Of a DNA stretch of 43,723 nt, positions 9,854-20,153 are shown piece after piece. The first letter of the stretch is position 1; each line of letters begins with the position of its first letter. The stretch is from Aeromonas finlandensis (lineage in GTDB: Bacteria > Pseudomonadota > Gammaproteobacteria > Enterobacterales > Aeromonadaceae): contig NZ_JRGK01000270.1 of NCBI RefSeq assembly GCF_000764645.1, positions 1 through 43,723 of the forward strand, read 5' to 3'. The notes below the pieces were generated by a model that worked only from the letters and a program-made list of their open reading frames with translations, was not told the DNA's origin and ran no database searches. A program made the translations under genes and the position numbers.

Positions 9854-10927
9854 TCAGGCATTGCCCTGAGTCTTGAGCTTGAGTTCGGCGGCGAAGTTGA
9901 GCATCCGATCGAGGGGGATCAAGGCTTTGACCCGCAGTGCTTCGTCGACATGGATCTCGTGGCGCTCTGCACCGTCGGTGAGAGCCTCCTTGATCGCCAC
10001 CAGACCGTTCATCGCCATCCAGGGGCAGTGGGCGCAGCTGCGGCAGGTGGCGCCATCGCCGCCGGTTGGCGCTTCCACCATCTCTTTCTCCGGACAAGCC
10101 TGCTGCATCTTGTAGAAGATACCCCGATCGGTCGCCACGATCAGCTTCTGCTGGGGCAGCTCTTTGGCTGCCTTGATCAGCTGGCTGGTGGAGCCCACCG
10201 CATCGGCCAGTTCGATCACCGAGGCAGGGGATTCCGGATGAACCAGCACGGCGGCGTCCGGATTCTGCTCTTTCAGCTCGCGCAGGGCACGGGCCTTGAA
10301 CTCGTCGTGGACGATGCAGTGGCCCTGCCAGCGCAGCATCTGGGCACCGGTCTTCTTCTCGATGTAGGCACCCAGATGACGATCCGGGCCCCAGATTATC
10401 TTGTGACCCAGACTGTCGAGGTGCTCGACGATCTCCAGCGCGATGCTGGAGGTGACCACCCAGTCAGCTCGCGCTTTGACGGCTGCCGAGGTATTGGCAT
10501 AAACCACCACGGTATGGTCGGGATTGGCATCGCAGAATGCGGAGAACTGCTCGATGGGGCAACCCAGATCGAGGGAGCACTCGGCTTCCAGGGTCGGCAT
10601 TAGCACCCGCTTGTGGGGACTCAGGATCTTGGAGGTCTCCCCCATGAAGCGCACCCCGGCGACGATCAGGGTCTGTGCCTGGTGATCGCGGCCAAAGCGG
10701 GCCATCTCCAGCGAGTCACCGACGAAGCCGCCAGTGGCTTCGGCCAGAGCCTGGATCTCGGGGTCCGTGTAGTAGTGGGCTACCAGTACCGCCTTGCGCT
10801 CCTTGAGCAGCGCCTTGATCTCTGTGGTCAAGGTCGTTTTCTGCTCGGCACTCAGGGGAAGAGGTTTGGCCGGGAAGGGGTAGTCCATCGCGACTACCGG
10901 CGGGACACTGCTCAGTGCATTGCTCAT
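9854..10927 (-). CDS. nadA: quinolinate synthase NadA
   Basis: A 357-residue [4Fe-4S] enzyme that condenses iminoaspartate with dihydroxyacetone phosphate to quinolinate in de novo NAD synthesis. The three cluster cysteines are visible: [12 protein letters not shown] near residue 115, the region near 200, and [13 protein letters not shown] near 295. [11 protein letters not shown] near residue 50 is also typical. Length is close to E. coli NadA (347). It is transcribed alone, divergent from the chemoreceptor gene across 141 nt. nadB and nadC are not in the window. Confidence 0.96.
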   Translation of the reverse strand: MSNALSSVPPVVAMDYPFPAKPLPLSAEQKTTLTTEIKALLKERKAVLVAHYYTDPEIQALAEATGGFVGDSLEMARFGRDHQAQTLIVAGVRFMGETSKILSPHKRVLMPTLEAECSLDLGCPIEQFSAFCDANPDHTVVVYANTSAAVKARADWVVTSSIALEIVEHLDSLGHKIIWGPDRHLGAYIEKKTGAQMLRWQGHCIVHDEFKARALRELKEQNPDAAVLVHPESPASVIELADAVGSTSQLIKAAKELPQQKLIVATDRGIFYKMQQACPEKEMVEAPTGGDGATCRSCAHCPWMAMNGLVAIKEALTDGAERHEIHVDEALRVKALIPLDRMLNFAAELKLKTQGNA

Positions 10928-11068
10928 TGCGACTGTTCCATCAACGCTCGGGAAGGTAAAAATTATAACCAGAAGCCTGCCACAAACCCATCAACAAATC
11001 GGGTGAAGCGCAAGTGGGCGAATATACTCAATTTATTCGTTGTTACTCTTGCTATAAGGAGCTGCTGC

Positions 11069-13174
11069 ATGAAGCAACGTTCTCTCAAGTTCAAGCTGCT
11101 GTGTCTTACCATGGGGTTGTTCATGCTGACCGGGCTGGCCATGACCCTGTTGCAGTCGGCTTCTTTCAGCACCCTTCGTAGCATGGTGATGACCCAGACC
11201 AGCGATGCGCTGGAGCAAGAGGTCTCCCACAGCCTGCAGTATCAGGCGGAGCGCTATGCCATCCAGATTGCTTCGCTGATGCAGAACTCCTACCAAATCC
11301 CCCTGACCGTGACTGCCCAGATTGAGGCCGGGATGGCCAAGCCGGAACTTCGGTTGTCGCGGCCTCAAATAGAGTCTCTGTTGGGTAGCAGCTTGCAGCA
11401 GGCCAGCGGGATCAGCTCCATCTATGCCCAATTTGAACCCAATGGTTATGACGGTGAGGATGCCAACTGGCTGGGTGGGGCCAGCCACTCGGTGGTTGGC
11501 AAGGGGAGTCTGGAGATCTACTTCACCAAGGAGCAGGGCGGGGCCGTCGCCCAGCAAGCGGTGGATGCCGCCGCCAGCGAGGCCAAGTTTGATACCTCCC
11601 TCAACGAGTTTGGCATTCGCAACAGCGAGTGGTATCTCTGCGGCCGTGAGACCCGCCAGCCCTGTCTGATGGAGCCCTATCTCTACGAAATCAGTCCCGG
11701 CAACAAGATGTTGATGACCAGCTTAACGGTTCCCATTCTCCATGATGGCAAGTTTGTCGGGTTGGCCGGGGTGGATATGAACCTGCCCATCTTCCAGCAG
11801 CTGGCTGAAAATCTTGGCAAGAGCCTCTACGACAACAAGGCCGATGTGACTCTGGTCAGCAAAATGGGGCTGATTGTGGGCAGCAACCGCTATGCCGACA
11901 AGCTGGGCCGTCCGCTCAAGGAGGTGGGGCTGACTCTGCCCACTGGCCAGCCGGTCAGTAGCGACAGCGATTTTATTCTGCAACAACCTATTCGTATCGA
12001 GGCAGCCAATGCCCAGTGGTGGCTGATGATCAAGGTGCCCAAGGCGCTGGCACTCAGCAAGGCGCACACCATCAGCAGCGAACTGGGCGCCCTGCTGGTG
12101 GATGCCCAGCGGCAGCAGATCATCGCCATGGGCGGTATCACCCTGTTGGTGCTGGGCTTGCTGGTCTGGTTTATCCAGACCATCACAGCGCCACTTTCTC
12201 TGATCAGCCGCCATGTGGGCCATCTCTCCAGCAACGAGGGGGACCTGACCCAGCAGATGCAGATTGATACCCATCAGGAGCTGATCGATCTTGGCTCCCA
12301 GCTCAATGCCTTCCTCGGCAAGTTGCGGGGCATGGTGCAAATGAGCAAGGGGATCGGCCAGCAGGTCTACCAGCAGGCGCGGGAGATGAAACATACGGCA
12401 GACACCATGCGCAGCAGCCTGGATGAGCAGAACCTGGAGCTGGAGAGCGTGGTGAGCGCCATGCACCAGATGAGTACCACGGCAGTCAGCGTAGCGGGAT
12501 ATGCCGAGCAGGCGGCGCAGGAGTCGGAAGCGGCGACCCACCACATCAATACCGCCCAGCAGACCCTCAGCAATGCTCGTAACGAGATCCATACCCTGGT
12601 CAGCGATATGCATGAGGCGGACAAGGCGGTGGCGCTGGTGGCCCAGCGCAGCACCAATATCAGCCGGATCCTCGATGTGATCCGCGCCATCGCCGAGCAG
12701 ACCAATCTGCTGGCCCTCAACGCCGCTATCGAAGCCGCACGGGCGGGGGACATGGGGCGCGGTTTTGCGGTGGTGGCGGACGAGGTGCGGGCGCTGGCGA
12801 CCAAGACCCGTGAATCGACCGACGAAATTGGCCAGCTGATTGGCAACTTGCAAACCGAGGTGAGCAGCAGTCAGCGTTTGATGAGCACGGGTATCGAGCG
12901 TTCCACGTCGACGGTACAGGGTACCGAGCAGGCGTTTGAGGCGCTTAATCAGGTGGTGGCCCAGATCCAGCAGATCCATGACCACATCAGTCAGGTGGCT
13001 ACCGCCGCCGAGCAGCAGAGTGCGGTGAGCGATACCATCAACCAGAACCTGATGCGGATCGGCGATACCGCCAACGTGATCGGACAGGAGGCCAGCTCCA
13101 GCCATCAACTGAGCGAGGCGCTGGAGCAAGCGGCCACGGCGCTGGCCAGCCAGCTCGATCGGCTGCGTACCTGA
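11069..13174 (+). CDS. methyl-accepting chemotaxis protein, dCache type
   Basis: A 701-residue inner-membrane chemoreceptor. One membrane segment spans residues 8-28. A long periplasmic sensor of about 320 residues resembles a double Cache domain, and a second membrane segment ([14 protein letters not shown]) starts near residue 353. HAMP and a cytoplasmic coiled coil follow. The hairpin tip [21 protein letters not shown] near residue 540 contacts CheA/CheW. The C-terminus (LDRLRT) lacks an NWETF-type CheR/CheB tether. The ATG at 11069 has AAGGAG seven bases upstream and gives a proper signal anchor; the longer upstream frame is not coding. The ligand cannot be read from sequence; amino acids or organic acids are usual for dCache. 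Confidence 0.93.
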   Translation: MKQRSLKFKLLCLTMGLFMLTGLAMTLLQSASFSTLRSMVMTQTSDALEQEVSHSLQYQAERYAIQIASLMQNSYQIPLTVTAQIEAGMAKPELRLSRPQIESLLGSSLQQASGISSIYAQFEPNGYDGEDANWLGGASHSVVGKGSLEIYFTKEQGGAVAQQAVDAAASEAKFDTSLNEFGIRNSEWYLCGRETRQPCLMEPYLYEISPGNKMLMTSLTVPILHDGKFVGLAGVDMNLPIFQQLAENLGKSLYDNKADVTLVSKMGLIVGSNRYADKLGRPLKEVGLTLPTGQPVSSDSDFILQQPIRIEAANAQWWLMIKVPKALALSKAHTISSELGALLVDAQRQQIIAMGGITLLVLGLLVWFIQTITAPLSLISRHVGHLSSNEGDLTQQMQIDTHQELIDLGSQLNAFLGKLRGMVQMSKGIGQQVYQQAREMKHTADTMRSSLDEQNLELESVVSAMHQMSTTAVSVAGYAEQAAQESEAATHHINTAQQTLSNARNEIHTLVSDMHEADKAVALVAQRSTNISRILDVIRAIAEQTNLLALNAAIEAARAGDMGRGFAVVADEVRALATKTRESTDEIGQLIGNLQTEVSSSQRLMSTGIERSTSTVQGTEQAFEALNQVVAQIQQIHDHISQVATAAEQQSAVSDTINQNLMRIGDTANVIGQEASSSHQLSEALEQAATALASQLDRLRT

Positions 13175-13191
13175 GTGGCAGCCAGAGAAAC

Positions 13192-13222
13192 AAAAGCCCG
13201 CGAGCGATCGCGGGCTTTTTTA
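13192..13222 (+). terminator. intrinsic terminator after the chemoreceptor gene
   Basis: Stem AAAGCCCGCG / CGCGGGCTTT followed by a T run. It also lies downstream of the converging nfeD-like gene. Confidence 0.88.
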
Positions 13223-13243
13223 TGGCTCGATGGCCGAGCGCCG

Positions 13244-13699
13244 TCAGTGGCGGGGTTCAACCAGCAGGATGTGGGAGTCTGCTCCCACCACTCTGACCTT
13301 GCTGCCCGCCAGCAGCGACTCGTCGCAGCGTACCGTCCAGACTGTATCGTCCAGATGTACCCGGCTGGTGCCTTGCACGACATCATCCAGCAGGGTCAGC
13401 TCGCGGCCCATATAGCTCTGCATCCGCTCGTTGATGGTGCTGGCGGCATCCTGACCCGAGTTGTCACGCTGGTGCTGCCAGCGCCACCAGGCCCAGGTGG
13501 TGAGCAGGGATTGCACCGCAAACAGCAGCAACTGCGCCTGCCAGCCAAAGGGCCAGACCAGCAGCAGTAGTCCCACTTCCAGCGCGGCGATGCCGGTCCA
13601 GAGCAGGAAACCCACCGACCCCAGCACCTCGATAGCCAGCAGAGCGAAGCCGAGCCCCAGCCAGTGCCAGTGGGTCAGCCCCTCGAACAGGGCTGTCAT
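13244..13699 (-). CDS. NfeD-family membrane protein
   Basis: A 151-residue short NfeD protein: an N-terminal membrane region of about 75 residues with three to four hydrophobic helices, then a soluble OB-fold-like domain ([17 protein letters not shown] onward). NfeD proteins pair with SPFH/stomatin proteins in membrane microdomains. Its ATG overlaps the stop of the upstream SPFH gene by four bases (ATGA), so the two are translationally coupled. It matches the E. coli YbbK/QmcA partner arrangement. The exact function is unknown even in model organisms. Confidence 0.88.
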   Translation of the reverse strand: MTALFEGLTHWHWLGLGFALLAIEVLGSVGFLLWTGIAALEVGLLLLVWPFGWQAQLLLFAVQSLLTTWAWWRWQHQRDNSGQDAASTINERMQSYMGRELTLLDDVVQGTSRVHLDDTVWTVRCDESLLAGSKVRVVGADSHILLVEPRH

Positions 13700-14622
13700 G
13701 ACTTGCTGCCCTTGCCATCTTTGTTGAACAGCTCGGCCATGCCTGCCACCGAGCCAATCAGGCTGCCCGCTTCCAGCGGCATCATGATGATCTTGCTGTT
13801 GGGCCCTTCACCGATGCGGGCAAGCGCCTCGGTGTACTTCTGGGCCACGAAGTAGTTGATGGCCTGCATATCCCCCTCGGCGATGGCTTTGGAGACCATG
13901 TGGGTCGCCTTGGCTTCCGCCTCGGCTGCCCGCTCGCGCGCTTCGGCGGCGAGGAAGGCGGCCTGACGCTCACCTTCGGCTTTGAGGATCTGGGACTGTT
14001 TCTCCCCCTCGGCTTTCAGGATCTTGGACTGGCGCACCCCTTCGGCCTCCAGTACCTCGGCCCGTTTCTGGCGTTCGGCCTTCATCTGGGCGTTCATCGC
14101 TTCAACCAGTGCCAGCGGCGGGCGCACATCTTTAATCTCGATACGGGTCACCTTGATGCCCCAGGGGGCGGTGGCGGCATCCATGGTGCGCAGCAGCTTC
14201 TCGTTGATGGTGTCGCGCTGGGAGAGCATCTCATCCAGCTCCATGGCGCCGAGCACGGTCCGCATGTTGGTCATGGTGAGATTGCGGATGGCGCTGGTGA
14301 GATCGTTGACCTCGTAACCCGCTTTGCGGGCATCTACCACCTGCACGAAGCTGATGGCGTCGATGGTGACGTTGGCGTTGTCGCGGGAGATCACCTCTTG
14401 TGCCGGGATGTCCAGCACCTGCTCCATCATGATGATCTTGTGGCCGACCCGATCCACATAAGGGATCAGCAGGTTGAGGCCCGGGGTCAGGGTACGGGTG
14501 TAGCGGCCGAAGCGCTCTACGGTCCAGTTGTAGCCCTGGGGCACGATCTTGATGCCCGCACTCAGGGTGACGATCACCAGGAACACGAAAATCCCTAGCA
14601 CAATCAATGATTCGTTCATCAT
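13696..14622 (-). CDS. qmcA: SPFH/Band 7 (stomatin-like) membrane protein QmcA
   Basis: A 308-residue protein with one N-terminal membrane segment (residues 5-25) followed by an SPFH domain ([19 protein letters not shown], then [19 protein letters not shown]). A long Ala/Glu/Lys-rich coiled coil lies near residues 180-255. The family forms large cage-like oligomers in the inner membrane and is linked to FtsH quality control in E. coli. Two ATGs are adjacent: AAGGAG is four bases from the first and seven from the second, so the product may start one codon later. It heads a two-gene operon with the nfeD-like gene. Confidence 0.92.
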   Translation of the reverse strand: MMNESLIVLGIFVFLVIVTLSAGIKIVPQGYNWTVERFGRYTRTLTPGLNLLIPYVDRVGHKIIMMEQVLDIPAQEVISRDNANVTIDAISFVQVVDARKAGYEVNDLTSAIRNLTMTNMRTVLGAMELDEMLSQRDTINEKLLRTMDAATAPWGIKVTRIEIKDVRPPLALVEAMNAQMKAERQKRAEVLEAEGVRQSKILKAEGEKQSQILKAEGERQAAFLAAEARERAAEAEAKATHMVSKAIAEGDMQAINYFVAQKYTEALARIGEGPNSKIIMMPLEAGSLIGSVAGMAELFNKDGKGSKS

Positions 14623-14752
14623 TTAGCTCCTTGTGAAACACAGTCCCTAGCCTAGGGTCTGGCCCTTGGCACTACAAGCGACTTTCTCTCTCTTTAGTCA
14701 GGAAATGACTTTGCTAATTACTAAAGTGTCTTAAAAAGCATTTTTTATTATT

Positions 14753-14780
14753 TTGAGGGATAAGCTGCCCTGCCTATAGT
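14753..14780 (+). promoter_or_regulatory. candidate sigma70 promoter of cysG
   Basis: TTGAGG at 14753 and TATAGT at 14775 with a 16-nt spacer, about 40 nt before the cysG ATG. The stretch upstream (14690-14752) is AT-rich and could bind CysB, but CysB sites are too loose to call by eye. Confidence 0.45.
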
Positions 14781-14817
14781 CGCCCCATATTAGTCGTGTT
14801 CCGAGGGATGGGCCGAA

Positions 14818-16254
14818 ATGGATTATTTACCTATGTTTGCCAAGTTGGAAGGCCGCCCGGTACTGCTGGTGGGCGGGGGCGAGGTTGCCCTGCGCAAGGC
14901 GCGCCTGCTGCTGGCGGCCGGTGCCCGGCTGACCCTGGTCTCCCCGGAGCTTGAACCCGAGTTTGCAGAATTCACCGGCCGTTTCACCCATCTGGCGGAG
15001 CGTTTCACTCCGGCCCATCTGGCTGGTCAGATCCTGGTGGTGGCGGCGACCGACAACCTTGAAGTCAACGCACTGGTTTATCAGAGCGCCAACCAGCTGG
15101 GTCTGTTCGTCAATGTGGTGGATGACCCCAAGCGTTCCAGCTTTATCTTCCCCTCGATCATCGATCGCTCGCCGCTGATGGTGGCAGTCTCCAGCGGCGG
15201 CAAGGCGCCGGTACTGGTGCGCCTGCTGCGCGAGCGGCTGGAGAGCCTGCTGCCGCGCCATCTCGGCGGGCTGACCGAGCTCTCCGGCCGGGTCCGTGAC
15301 AAGGCCAAGCGGGTGCTCTCATCCATTTCCGATCGCCGCCGCTTCTGGGAGCGCGCCTTTGCCTCCAACACCCTCGCCAGCCTGATAGAGAAAGAGGATT
15401 GGCAAGGGGCCGAGCAGTGGCTGAGCGATGGCCTCGACCACGCGCAGAGCGAAGTGGGCGAAGTGGTGCTGGTCGGGGCGGGCCCCGGCGATCCGGGCCT
15501 GCTGACCCTCAAGGCGCTGCAACAAATTCAACAGGCTGAAGTGGTGCTCTACGACCAGCTGGTCTCCGCCGAGATCCTCGATCTGGTGCGCCGCGATGCC
15601 ACTCTGGTGTCGGTCGGCAAGAAGGCGGGTGCCCACAGCGTGCCGCAGGAGGAGACCAATCGCCTGCTGGTGGAATACGCCAAAGCGGGCAACCGGGTGG
15701 TGCGACTGAAAGGGGGCGATCCCTTTATGTTTGGCCGTGGTGGCGAGGAGCTGGAAGTGCTGGCCGATGAAGGCATCCCCTTCTCGGTGGTGCCCGGCAT
15801 CACGGCTGCTGCCGGTGCCACTGCCTATGCCGGTATTCCGCTGACCCACCGTGATTATGCCCAGAGCGCCGTCTTTATCACCGGCCACTGCCAAAAAGAG
15901 GGCAAGGAGCCCGACTGGCAGCAGCTCGCCGCCACCAGTCAGACCCTGGTGATCTACATGGGGCTGATGCGCTCCGAGCATATCCAGCAGCAGCTGGTGG
16001 ATCACGGCCGAAGCCAAGCCACCCCCATCGCCATCATCGAGCGCGGCACCACAGCCCGCCAGCGGGTGCTGACCGGCACTCTGGCAGATCTGGCGGAGCT
16101 GGCCAAACAGGCGGTGAGCCCGTCGCTTATCGTCATCGGCGAAGTGGTTGCCCTGCGTGAGCGGCTCGCCTGGTTTGGGGAAAAAAGCGGGGAGCAGCAG
16201 CGCGCTGACCCGGATCTCGATGGCTGCGACCTCAAGCTGGTGCAGCTGGCCTGA
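14818..16254 (+). CDS. cysG: siroheme synthase CysG
   Basis: A 478-residue trifunctional enzyme making siroheme, the cofactor of sulfite and nitrite reductases, from uroporphyrinogen III. Residues 1-200 form the NAD-dependent precorrin-2 dehydrogenase/ferrochelatase (VLLVGGGEVALRKARLL, then VNVVDDPKRSSFIFPSI). Residues 215-478 form the SAM-dependent methyltransferase (VVLVGAGPGDPGLLTLKAL and VRLKGGDPFMFGRGGEE). The start gives the same opening as E. coli CysG (MDxLPxF), though the ribosome site (GAGGGATGGG) is loose. It leads the sulfate assimilation block, with a 95-nt gap to cysD. Confidence 0.96.
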   Translation: MDYLPMFAKLEGRPVLLVGGGEVALRKARLLLAAGARLTLVSPELEPEFAEFTGRFTHLAERFTPAHLAGQILVVAATDNLEVNALVYQSANQLGLFVNVVDDPKRSSFIFPSIIDRSPLMVAVSSGGKAPVLVRLLRERLESLLPRHLGGLTELSGRVRDKAKRVLSSISDRRRFWERAFASNTLASLIEKEDWQGAEQWLSDGLDHAQSEVGEVVLVGAGPGDPGLLTLKALQQIQQAEVVLYDQLVSAEILDLVRRDATLVSVGKKAGAHSVPQEETNRLLVEYAKAGNRVVRLKGGDPFMFGRGGEELEVLADEGIPFSVVPGITAAAGATAYAGIPLTHRDYAQSAVFITGHCQKEGKEPDWQQLAATSQTLVIYMGLMRSEHIQQQLVDHGRSQATPIAIIERGTTARQRVLTGTLADLAELAKQAVSPSLIVIGEVVALRERLAWFGEKSGEQQRADPDLDGCDLKLVQLA

Positions 16255-16349
16255 CCCAGCAAGACATATTTGATGCGGCTGCCGGTGCGGCCGCGCACTG
16301 AACCACCCAGCGCCCCGAGCAGGCGCATTAGTAATGACCGAGGACCAAC

Positions 16350-17318
16350 ATGGACCGTGAAAGATTGACCCACTTGCAGCAACCGAACGGGGAGAGCAGC
16401 CATGCAGGTGTCTCTCGTGAAAGATTGACTCACCTGCAGCAGCTGGAAGCCGAGAGCATCCATATCATCCGCGAGGTGGCTGCCGAATTTGAAAACCCGG
16501 TGATGATGTACTCCATCGGCAAGGACTCCTCCGTCATGCTGCATCTGGCCCGCAAGGCCTTCTATCCGGGCAAGATCCCGTTCCCCTTGCTCCACGTCGA
16601 TACAGACTGGAAGTTCAAGGAGATGATCAAATTCCGCGACGAGACCGCCAAGAAGTACGGGCTGGATCTCATCGTCCACAAGAACCCGGAGGGCCTCGCC
16701 ATGGGTATCAACCCCTTCGTGCACGGCAGCGGCAAGCACACCGACATCATGAAGACCGAGGGGCTCAAGCAGGCGCTCAACAAATACGGCTTCGACGCCG
16801 CCTTCGGCGGTGCCCGCCGCGACGAGGAGAAGTCCCGCGCCAAGGAGCGGGTCTACTCCTTCCGCGACAAGTCTCACCGCTGGGATCCGAAGAACCAGCG
16901 TCCCGAGCTGTGGCGGGTCTACAACAGCCAGGTCAACAAGGGGGAGAGCATCCGGGTGTTCCCGCTCTCCAACTGGACCGAGCTGGATATCTGGCAATAC
17001 ATCTATCTGGAGAACATCGACATAGTGCCGCTCTACTTCGCGGCCATGCGCCCGGTGGTGGAGCGCAACGGCATCAAGATCATGGTGGATGACGAGCGCA
17101 TGCCGCTCACCGCCGAGGATGAGGTAAAGCAGGAGCTGGTGCGTTTCCGCACCCTCGGTTGCTACCCGCTGACCGGGGCCATCGAATCCGATGCCACCAC
17201 CTTGCCGGAAATTATTGAAGAGATGCTGCTCACCACCTCGAGCGAGCGGCAAGGGCGGCTGATTGACCACGATCAGGCCGGCTCCATGGAGCAGAAGAAG
17301 CGTCAGGGATATTTCTAA
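16350..17318 (+). CDS. cysD: sulfate adenylyltransferase subunit 2 CysD, with duplicated N-terminus
   Basis: The 322-residue PP-loop subunit of ATP sulfurylase, which with the GTPase CysN makes APS from sulfate. The ATP-pyrophosphatase motif is [32 protein letters not shown] and [12 protein letters not shown] are typical. E. coli CysD has 302 residues. The extra 20 come from an exact 60-bp tandem repeat at the start, so RERLTHLQQ occurs at residues 3-11 and again at 23-31. The repeats differ at about 9 of 49 bases. The first ATG has GAGGA six bases upstream and no in-frame start exists in the second copy, so the long form must be made. Twelve nt separate it from cysN. Confidence 0.95.
   Translation: MDRERLTHLQQPNGESSHAGVSRERLTHLQQLEAESIHIIREVAAEFENPVMMYSIGKDSSVMLHLARKAFYPGKIPFPLLHVDTDWKFKEMIKFRDETAKKYGLDLIVHKNPEGLAMGINPFVHGSGKHTDIMKTEGLKQALNKYGFDAAFGGARRDEEKSRAKERVYSFRDKSHRWDPKNQRPELWRVYNSQVNKGESIRVFPLSNWTELDIWQYIYLENIDIVPLYFAAMRPVVERNGIKIMVDDERMPLTAEDEVKQELVRFRTLGCYPLTGAIESDATTLPEIIEEMLLTTSSERQGRLIDHDQAGSMEQKKRQGYF
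16355..16463 (+). repeat. 60-bp tandem duplication at the 5' end of cysD
   Basis: Bases 16355-16403 and 16415-16463 are two diverged copies of the start of cysD, offset by exactly 60 bp and in frame. The second copy (LEAESIH) continues into the normal family sequence. The first (PNGESSH) has drifted, so it is the added or leftover copy. Confidence 0.85.
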
Positions 17319-17330
17319 GGAGTCGTCAGC

Positions 17331-18758
17331 ATGAACAGCCATATTCAGAGCGCCATCACCGAACAGGGCATCGAAGCCTATCTGCACGCCCAGCAGCACA
17401 AGAGTCTGCTGCGTTTTCTCACCTGCGGCAGCGTGGATGATGGCAAGAGCACCCTTATCGGTCGCCTGCTGCACGACTCACAGCAGATTTATGAAGATCA
17501 GCTCAAAGCGCTGGAGTCCGACAGCCAGAAGCTCGGCACCACCGGCGAGAAGCTGGACTTGGCGCTGCTGGTCGACGGTCTGCAAGCGGAGCGCGAGCAG
17601 GGCATCACCATCGACGTGGCCTACCGCTACTTCTCTACCGCCAAGCGCAAATTTATCATCTCGGATACCCCGGGCCACGAGCAGTACACCCGCAACATGG
17701 CCACCGGCGCCTCCACCTGCGATCTGGCCATCATCCTGATCGACGCCCGCAAGGGGGTACTGGATCAGACCCGTCGCCACAGCTTTATTGCGAGCCTCTT
17801 GGGTATCAAGCAGTTCGTGGTAGCGGTCAACAAGATGGATCTGGTGGAGTTCAGTCAGGAGGTGTTCGAGCGCATCAGTGCCGATTACCGCGAGTTTGCC
17901 AAAAAGCTCAGCGTCGACACCATCCATATCGTGCCGGTCTCGGCGCTGGACGGCGACAACGTGGTCAACCAAAGCGACAAGCTGGCCTGGTATCAGGGCG
18001 AAACCCTGCTCTCCTTGTTGGAGTCTGCGGAAGTTGAGCGCGAGCTGGAGCGTCATCCGGTGCGTCTGCCGGTGCAGTACGTGAACCGCCCCAACCTCGA
18101 TTTTCGCGGCTTCGCGGGCACGCTCGCCTCCGGCATTCTGCGGGTGGGCGACAAGCTGGCGGTGCTGCCGTCGGGCAAGGAGAGCACGGTCACTCGTATC
18201 GTCACCTTTGACGGGGATCTGGAGTACGCCCTGCCGGGTCAGGCCATCACCGTCACCTTCGCCGACGAGATCGACATCAGCCGGGGCGACCTGCTGGTGG
18301 ATGCGGCCAACCGTCCGCAAGTGACCCAGAATCTGCTGGCCCATATCGTCTGGATGGGGGAGGAGTCCCTGCAACCGGGTCGGGTCTACGACGTCAAGCT
18401 GGCCACCAAGAAGAGCCGCGGTCAGGTGGAGGCCATCCGCCACCGTATCGAGATCAACAAGCTTGACGAGTTGCCCGCAAGCGAGCTCAAGCTCAACGAG
18501 ATCGGCCTGTGCGAGCTGAGCCTCACCGACCCGGTGGCGTTCGACCCGTATCAGGAGATCCGCGATACCGGCAGCTTTATCCTGATCGACCGGCTGACCA
18601 ACGTCACCGTCGGCGCTGGGATGATAGTGGAAGGCTTGGCCGCCAAAGTAGCCAAAGGTCACTACAGCGAGTTCGAAATCGAGCTCAATGCGCTGGTGCG
18701 CAAGCACTTCCCCCACTGGCAGGCGCTGGCTATCGGCAACGATAGCGACAAGCAATAA
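17331..18758 (+). CDS. cysN: sulfate adenylyltransferase subunit 1 CysN (GTPase)
   Basis: A 475-residue translation-factor-like GTPase whose GTP hydrolysis drives APS synthesis by CysD. GTP motifs in order: [14 protein letters not shown] near residue 32, [17 protein letters not shown] (G3) near 111, and NKMDLV (G4) near 166. EF-Tu-like beta-barrel domains follow. There is no fused C-terminal kinase domain; CysC is separate. AAGGAGT precedes the ATG. It is the second gene of the cysDN pair and is followed by three hairpins before cysC. Confidence 0.96.
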   Translation: MNSHIQSAITEQGIEAYLHAQQHKSLLRFLTCGSVDDGKSTLIGRLLHDSQQIYEDQLKALESDSQKLGTTGEKLDLALLVDGLQAEREQGITIDVAYRYFSTAKRKFIISDTPGHEQYTRNMATGASTCDLAIILIDARKGVLDQTRRHSFIASLLGIKQFVVAVNKMDLVEFSQEVFERISADYREFAKKLSVDTIHIVPVSALDGDNVVNQSDKLAWYQGETLLSLLESAEVERELERHPVRLPVQYVNRPNLDFRGFAGTLASGILRVGDKLAVLPSGKESTVTRIVTFDGDLEYALPGQAITVTFADEIDISRGDLLVDAANRPQVTQNLLAHIVWMGEESLQPGRVYDVKLATKKSRGQVEAIRHRIEINKLDELPASELKLNEIGLCELSLTDPVAFDPYQEIRDTGSFILIDRLTNVTVGAGMIVEGLAAKVAKGHYSEFEIELNALVRKHFPHWQALAIGNDSDKQ

Positions 18759-18766
18759 GGCCCAAA

Positions 18767-18894
18767 GCCCTCTCCCTTGGGAGAGGGCAGGATGATGAGC
18801 GTCCCCCGTTATCTCCCCCTCTCTTGCCGTTGAGGGCAAAGAGGGGGCAGGGAGTGTTCCCTCTCCCTTTGGGAGAGGGTCAGGGTGAGGGGCG
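18767..18894. repeat. triple hairpin array between cysN and cysC
   Basis: Three adjacent inverted repeats. The first (18768-18787) has arms CCCTCTCCC / GGGAGAGGG. The second (18813-18847) has arms CCCCCTCT..TTGCC / GGCAA..AGAGGGGG. The third (about 18858-18880) repeats the first motif and is followed by TCAGGGTGAGGGG. The CCCTCTCCC / GGGAGAGGG hairpin is a widespread proteobacterial intergenic repeat, recalled from general knowledge. No T run follows, so terminator function is doubtful. Confidence 0.6.
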
Positions 18895-18921
18895 GGATTG
18901 CGCCGAAAAGAAGGAGTCAGG

Positions 18922-19512
18922 ATGAATAACGTTGTGTGGCACTCGCATGCGGTGAACAAGGCCAGCCGGGCCGAGGCCAAGGGGCAGCGACCGCTGGTGA
19001 TCTGGTTTACCGGGTTGTCGGGAGCGGGCAAATCGACCCTGGCGGGGGCGCTGGAGCAGGCGCTGGCGGCTGAGGGCAAACACACCTATCTGCTTGATGG
19101 CGACAATGTGCGCCACGGCCTGTGTGGTGATCTCGGTTTCGATGATGCCGCCCGTCAGGAGAATATCCGCCGGGTCGGCGAGGTGGCAAAACTGATGGTG
19201 GATGCGGGCCTGATCGTACTCACCGCCTTTATCTCGCCGTTTCGTGCCGAGCGGGCGCTGGTGCGAAGCCTCTTGGGGGAAGGGGAGTTTGTCGAGGTCT
19301 TTGTTGATGCGCCGCTCGCCGTCTGTGAAGAGCGCGACCCCAAAGGGCTCTACAAAAAGGCGCGGGCAGGGGAAATTCGCAATTTCACTGGTATCGACTC
19401 CGCCTATGAGGCGCCGGAGCAGCCGGAGATCCATCTGCTCAACGCCGGCAAGCCGGTCGCTGCGCTGGTGGATGAGCTGCTGACCGCCCTGCGGCAGGGG
19501 AACTACCTGTAG
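18922..19512 (+). CDS. cysC: adenylylsulfate kinase CysC
   Basis: A 196-residue kinase that phosphorylates APS to PAPS. It has a P-loop GLSGAGKST near residue 31, DGDNVRHGL near 55, the FISPFRAER segment with the conserved phospho-acceptor serine, and [14 protein letters not shown]. The ATG at 18922 has AAGGAGTCAGG directly upstream; eight earlier in-frame codons are not needed. It is separated from cysN by 163 nt of hairpins, so its expression may be lower than or uncoupled from cysDN. Confidence 0.95.
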   Translation: MNNVVWHSHAVNKASRAEAKGQRPLVIWFTGLSGAGKSTLAGALEQALAAEGKHTYLLDGDNVRHGLCGDLGFDDAARQENIRRVGEVAKLMVDAGLIVLTAFISPFRAERALVRSLLGEGEFVEVFVDAPLAVCEERDPKGLYKKARAGEIRNFTGIDSAYEAPEQPEIHLLNAGKPVAALVDELLTALRQGNYL

Positions 19513-20153
19513 TTGTGGAGTTGCCCCCTCTTACACTGGGAGCCGGATTGTTATCCCGGCAACCGGGTCATCACCTGGGCAGCAACCCGTAAGCAGTAAG
19601 CAATAAATAGAGCGCAGGCGCGGGTCGCAAGGGCAAAGAGCCCTCTTTGCTCGCCTCGCCTGCCGGTCATTGGATCGGAAGAACCTATACCAAGCACCCG
19701 GCGGCCGTTAAATTGGCCACTACAGGCGCTGATGGACTGGTGGCTGCCACTATAAGCAAAAGTTGGGTCATTATCGGAAAACCCATAAATCCAGCTTATA
19801 GTGGCACCGGCAAGCCTTGAGCCACCCCAAGGCGATCGATAGCAACCCCGCAAAGGGATCTTCCGATCCTTGCTTATATCGCGGCGGGGTTATTCGCGAT
19901 TGTCCGAATACGCAGTGCATTGTGGCCAGCGACGATGTCACCAACCTCAACTCTGCGTTGTGGTACACCACTTTGATATTCCCCAGCATCGCCTTTTATG
20001 CCTTGGCTGACGATGGCTGAAAAACTGCTTTATAAGCCACAATCGCGAGTTTTCCTCCTTCCTGACCCAAAGCCCTCACTGATGGTGCAATCACAATCAG
20101 TCATACCAAGGCTTGTTGAAATTGGTGGGGTTCCCAATAGCTCTTTTTTATTC
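19513..20153. other. intergenic repeat-bearing region without a supported gene
   Basis: Holds small hairpins (CCCGG/CCGGG near 19555; GCAAAGAG/CTCTTTGC at 19633-19650) and the second copy of the 55-nt repeat. Around the repeat, two overlapping frames on opposite strands read through for tens of codons: LATTGADGLVAATISKSWV on plus, and a leftward frame ending HYKLDLWVFR. From memory, similar short peptides recur as spurious hypothetical ORFs in Aeromonas genomes, which would fit a dispersed repeat rather than a gene. Composition turns AT-rich near 20000, entering the accessory patch. Confidence 0.5.
19751..19805 (+). repeat. 55-nt palindromic repeat, copy 2
   Basis: The best-preserved palindrome of the three. 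CCACTATAAGC at 19747-19757 is the exact reverse complement of GCTTATAGTGG at 19794-19804. An inner TGGGT/ACCCA pair could close a second stem. It shares all conserved blocks with copies 1 and 3 at identical spacing. Confidence 0.65.

Noticed and set aside
19817-20020. Possible 67-residue protein downstream of the second 55-nt repeat
   Set aside because: No ribosome site, no domain, and an equally long open frame on the opposite strand; more likely part of a repeat region.
19894-20048. Inverted repeat TCGCGATTGT / ACAATCGCGA with about 135 nt between arms
   Set aside because: A single 10-bp match at this distance can arise by chance and nothing between the arms supports a mobile element.
20020-20153. 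A second attC-like site expected after the DUF4145-like gene
   Set aside because: No GTTRRRY/RYYYAAC pair with palindromic fill was found there, so the cassette reading rests on one site only.
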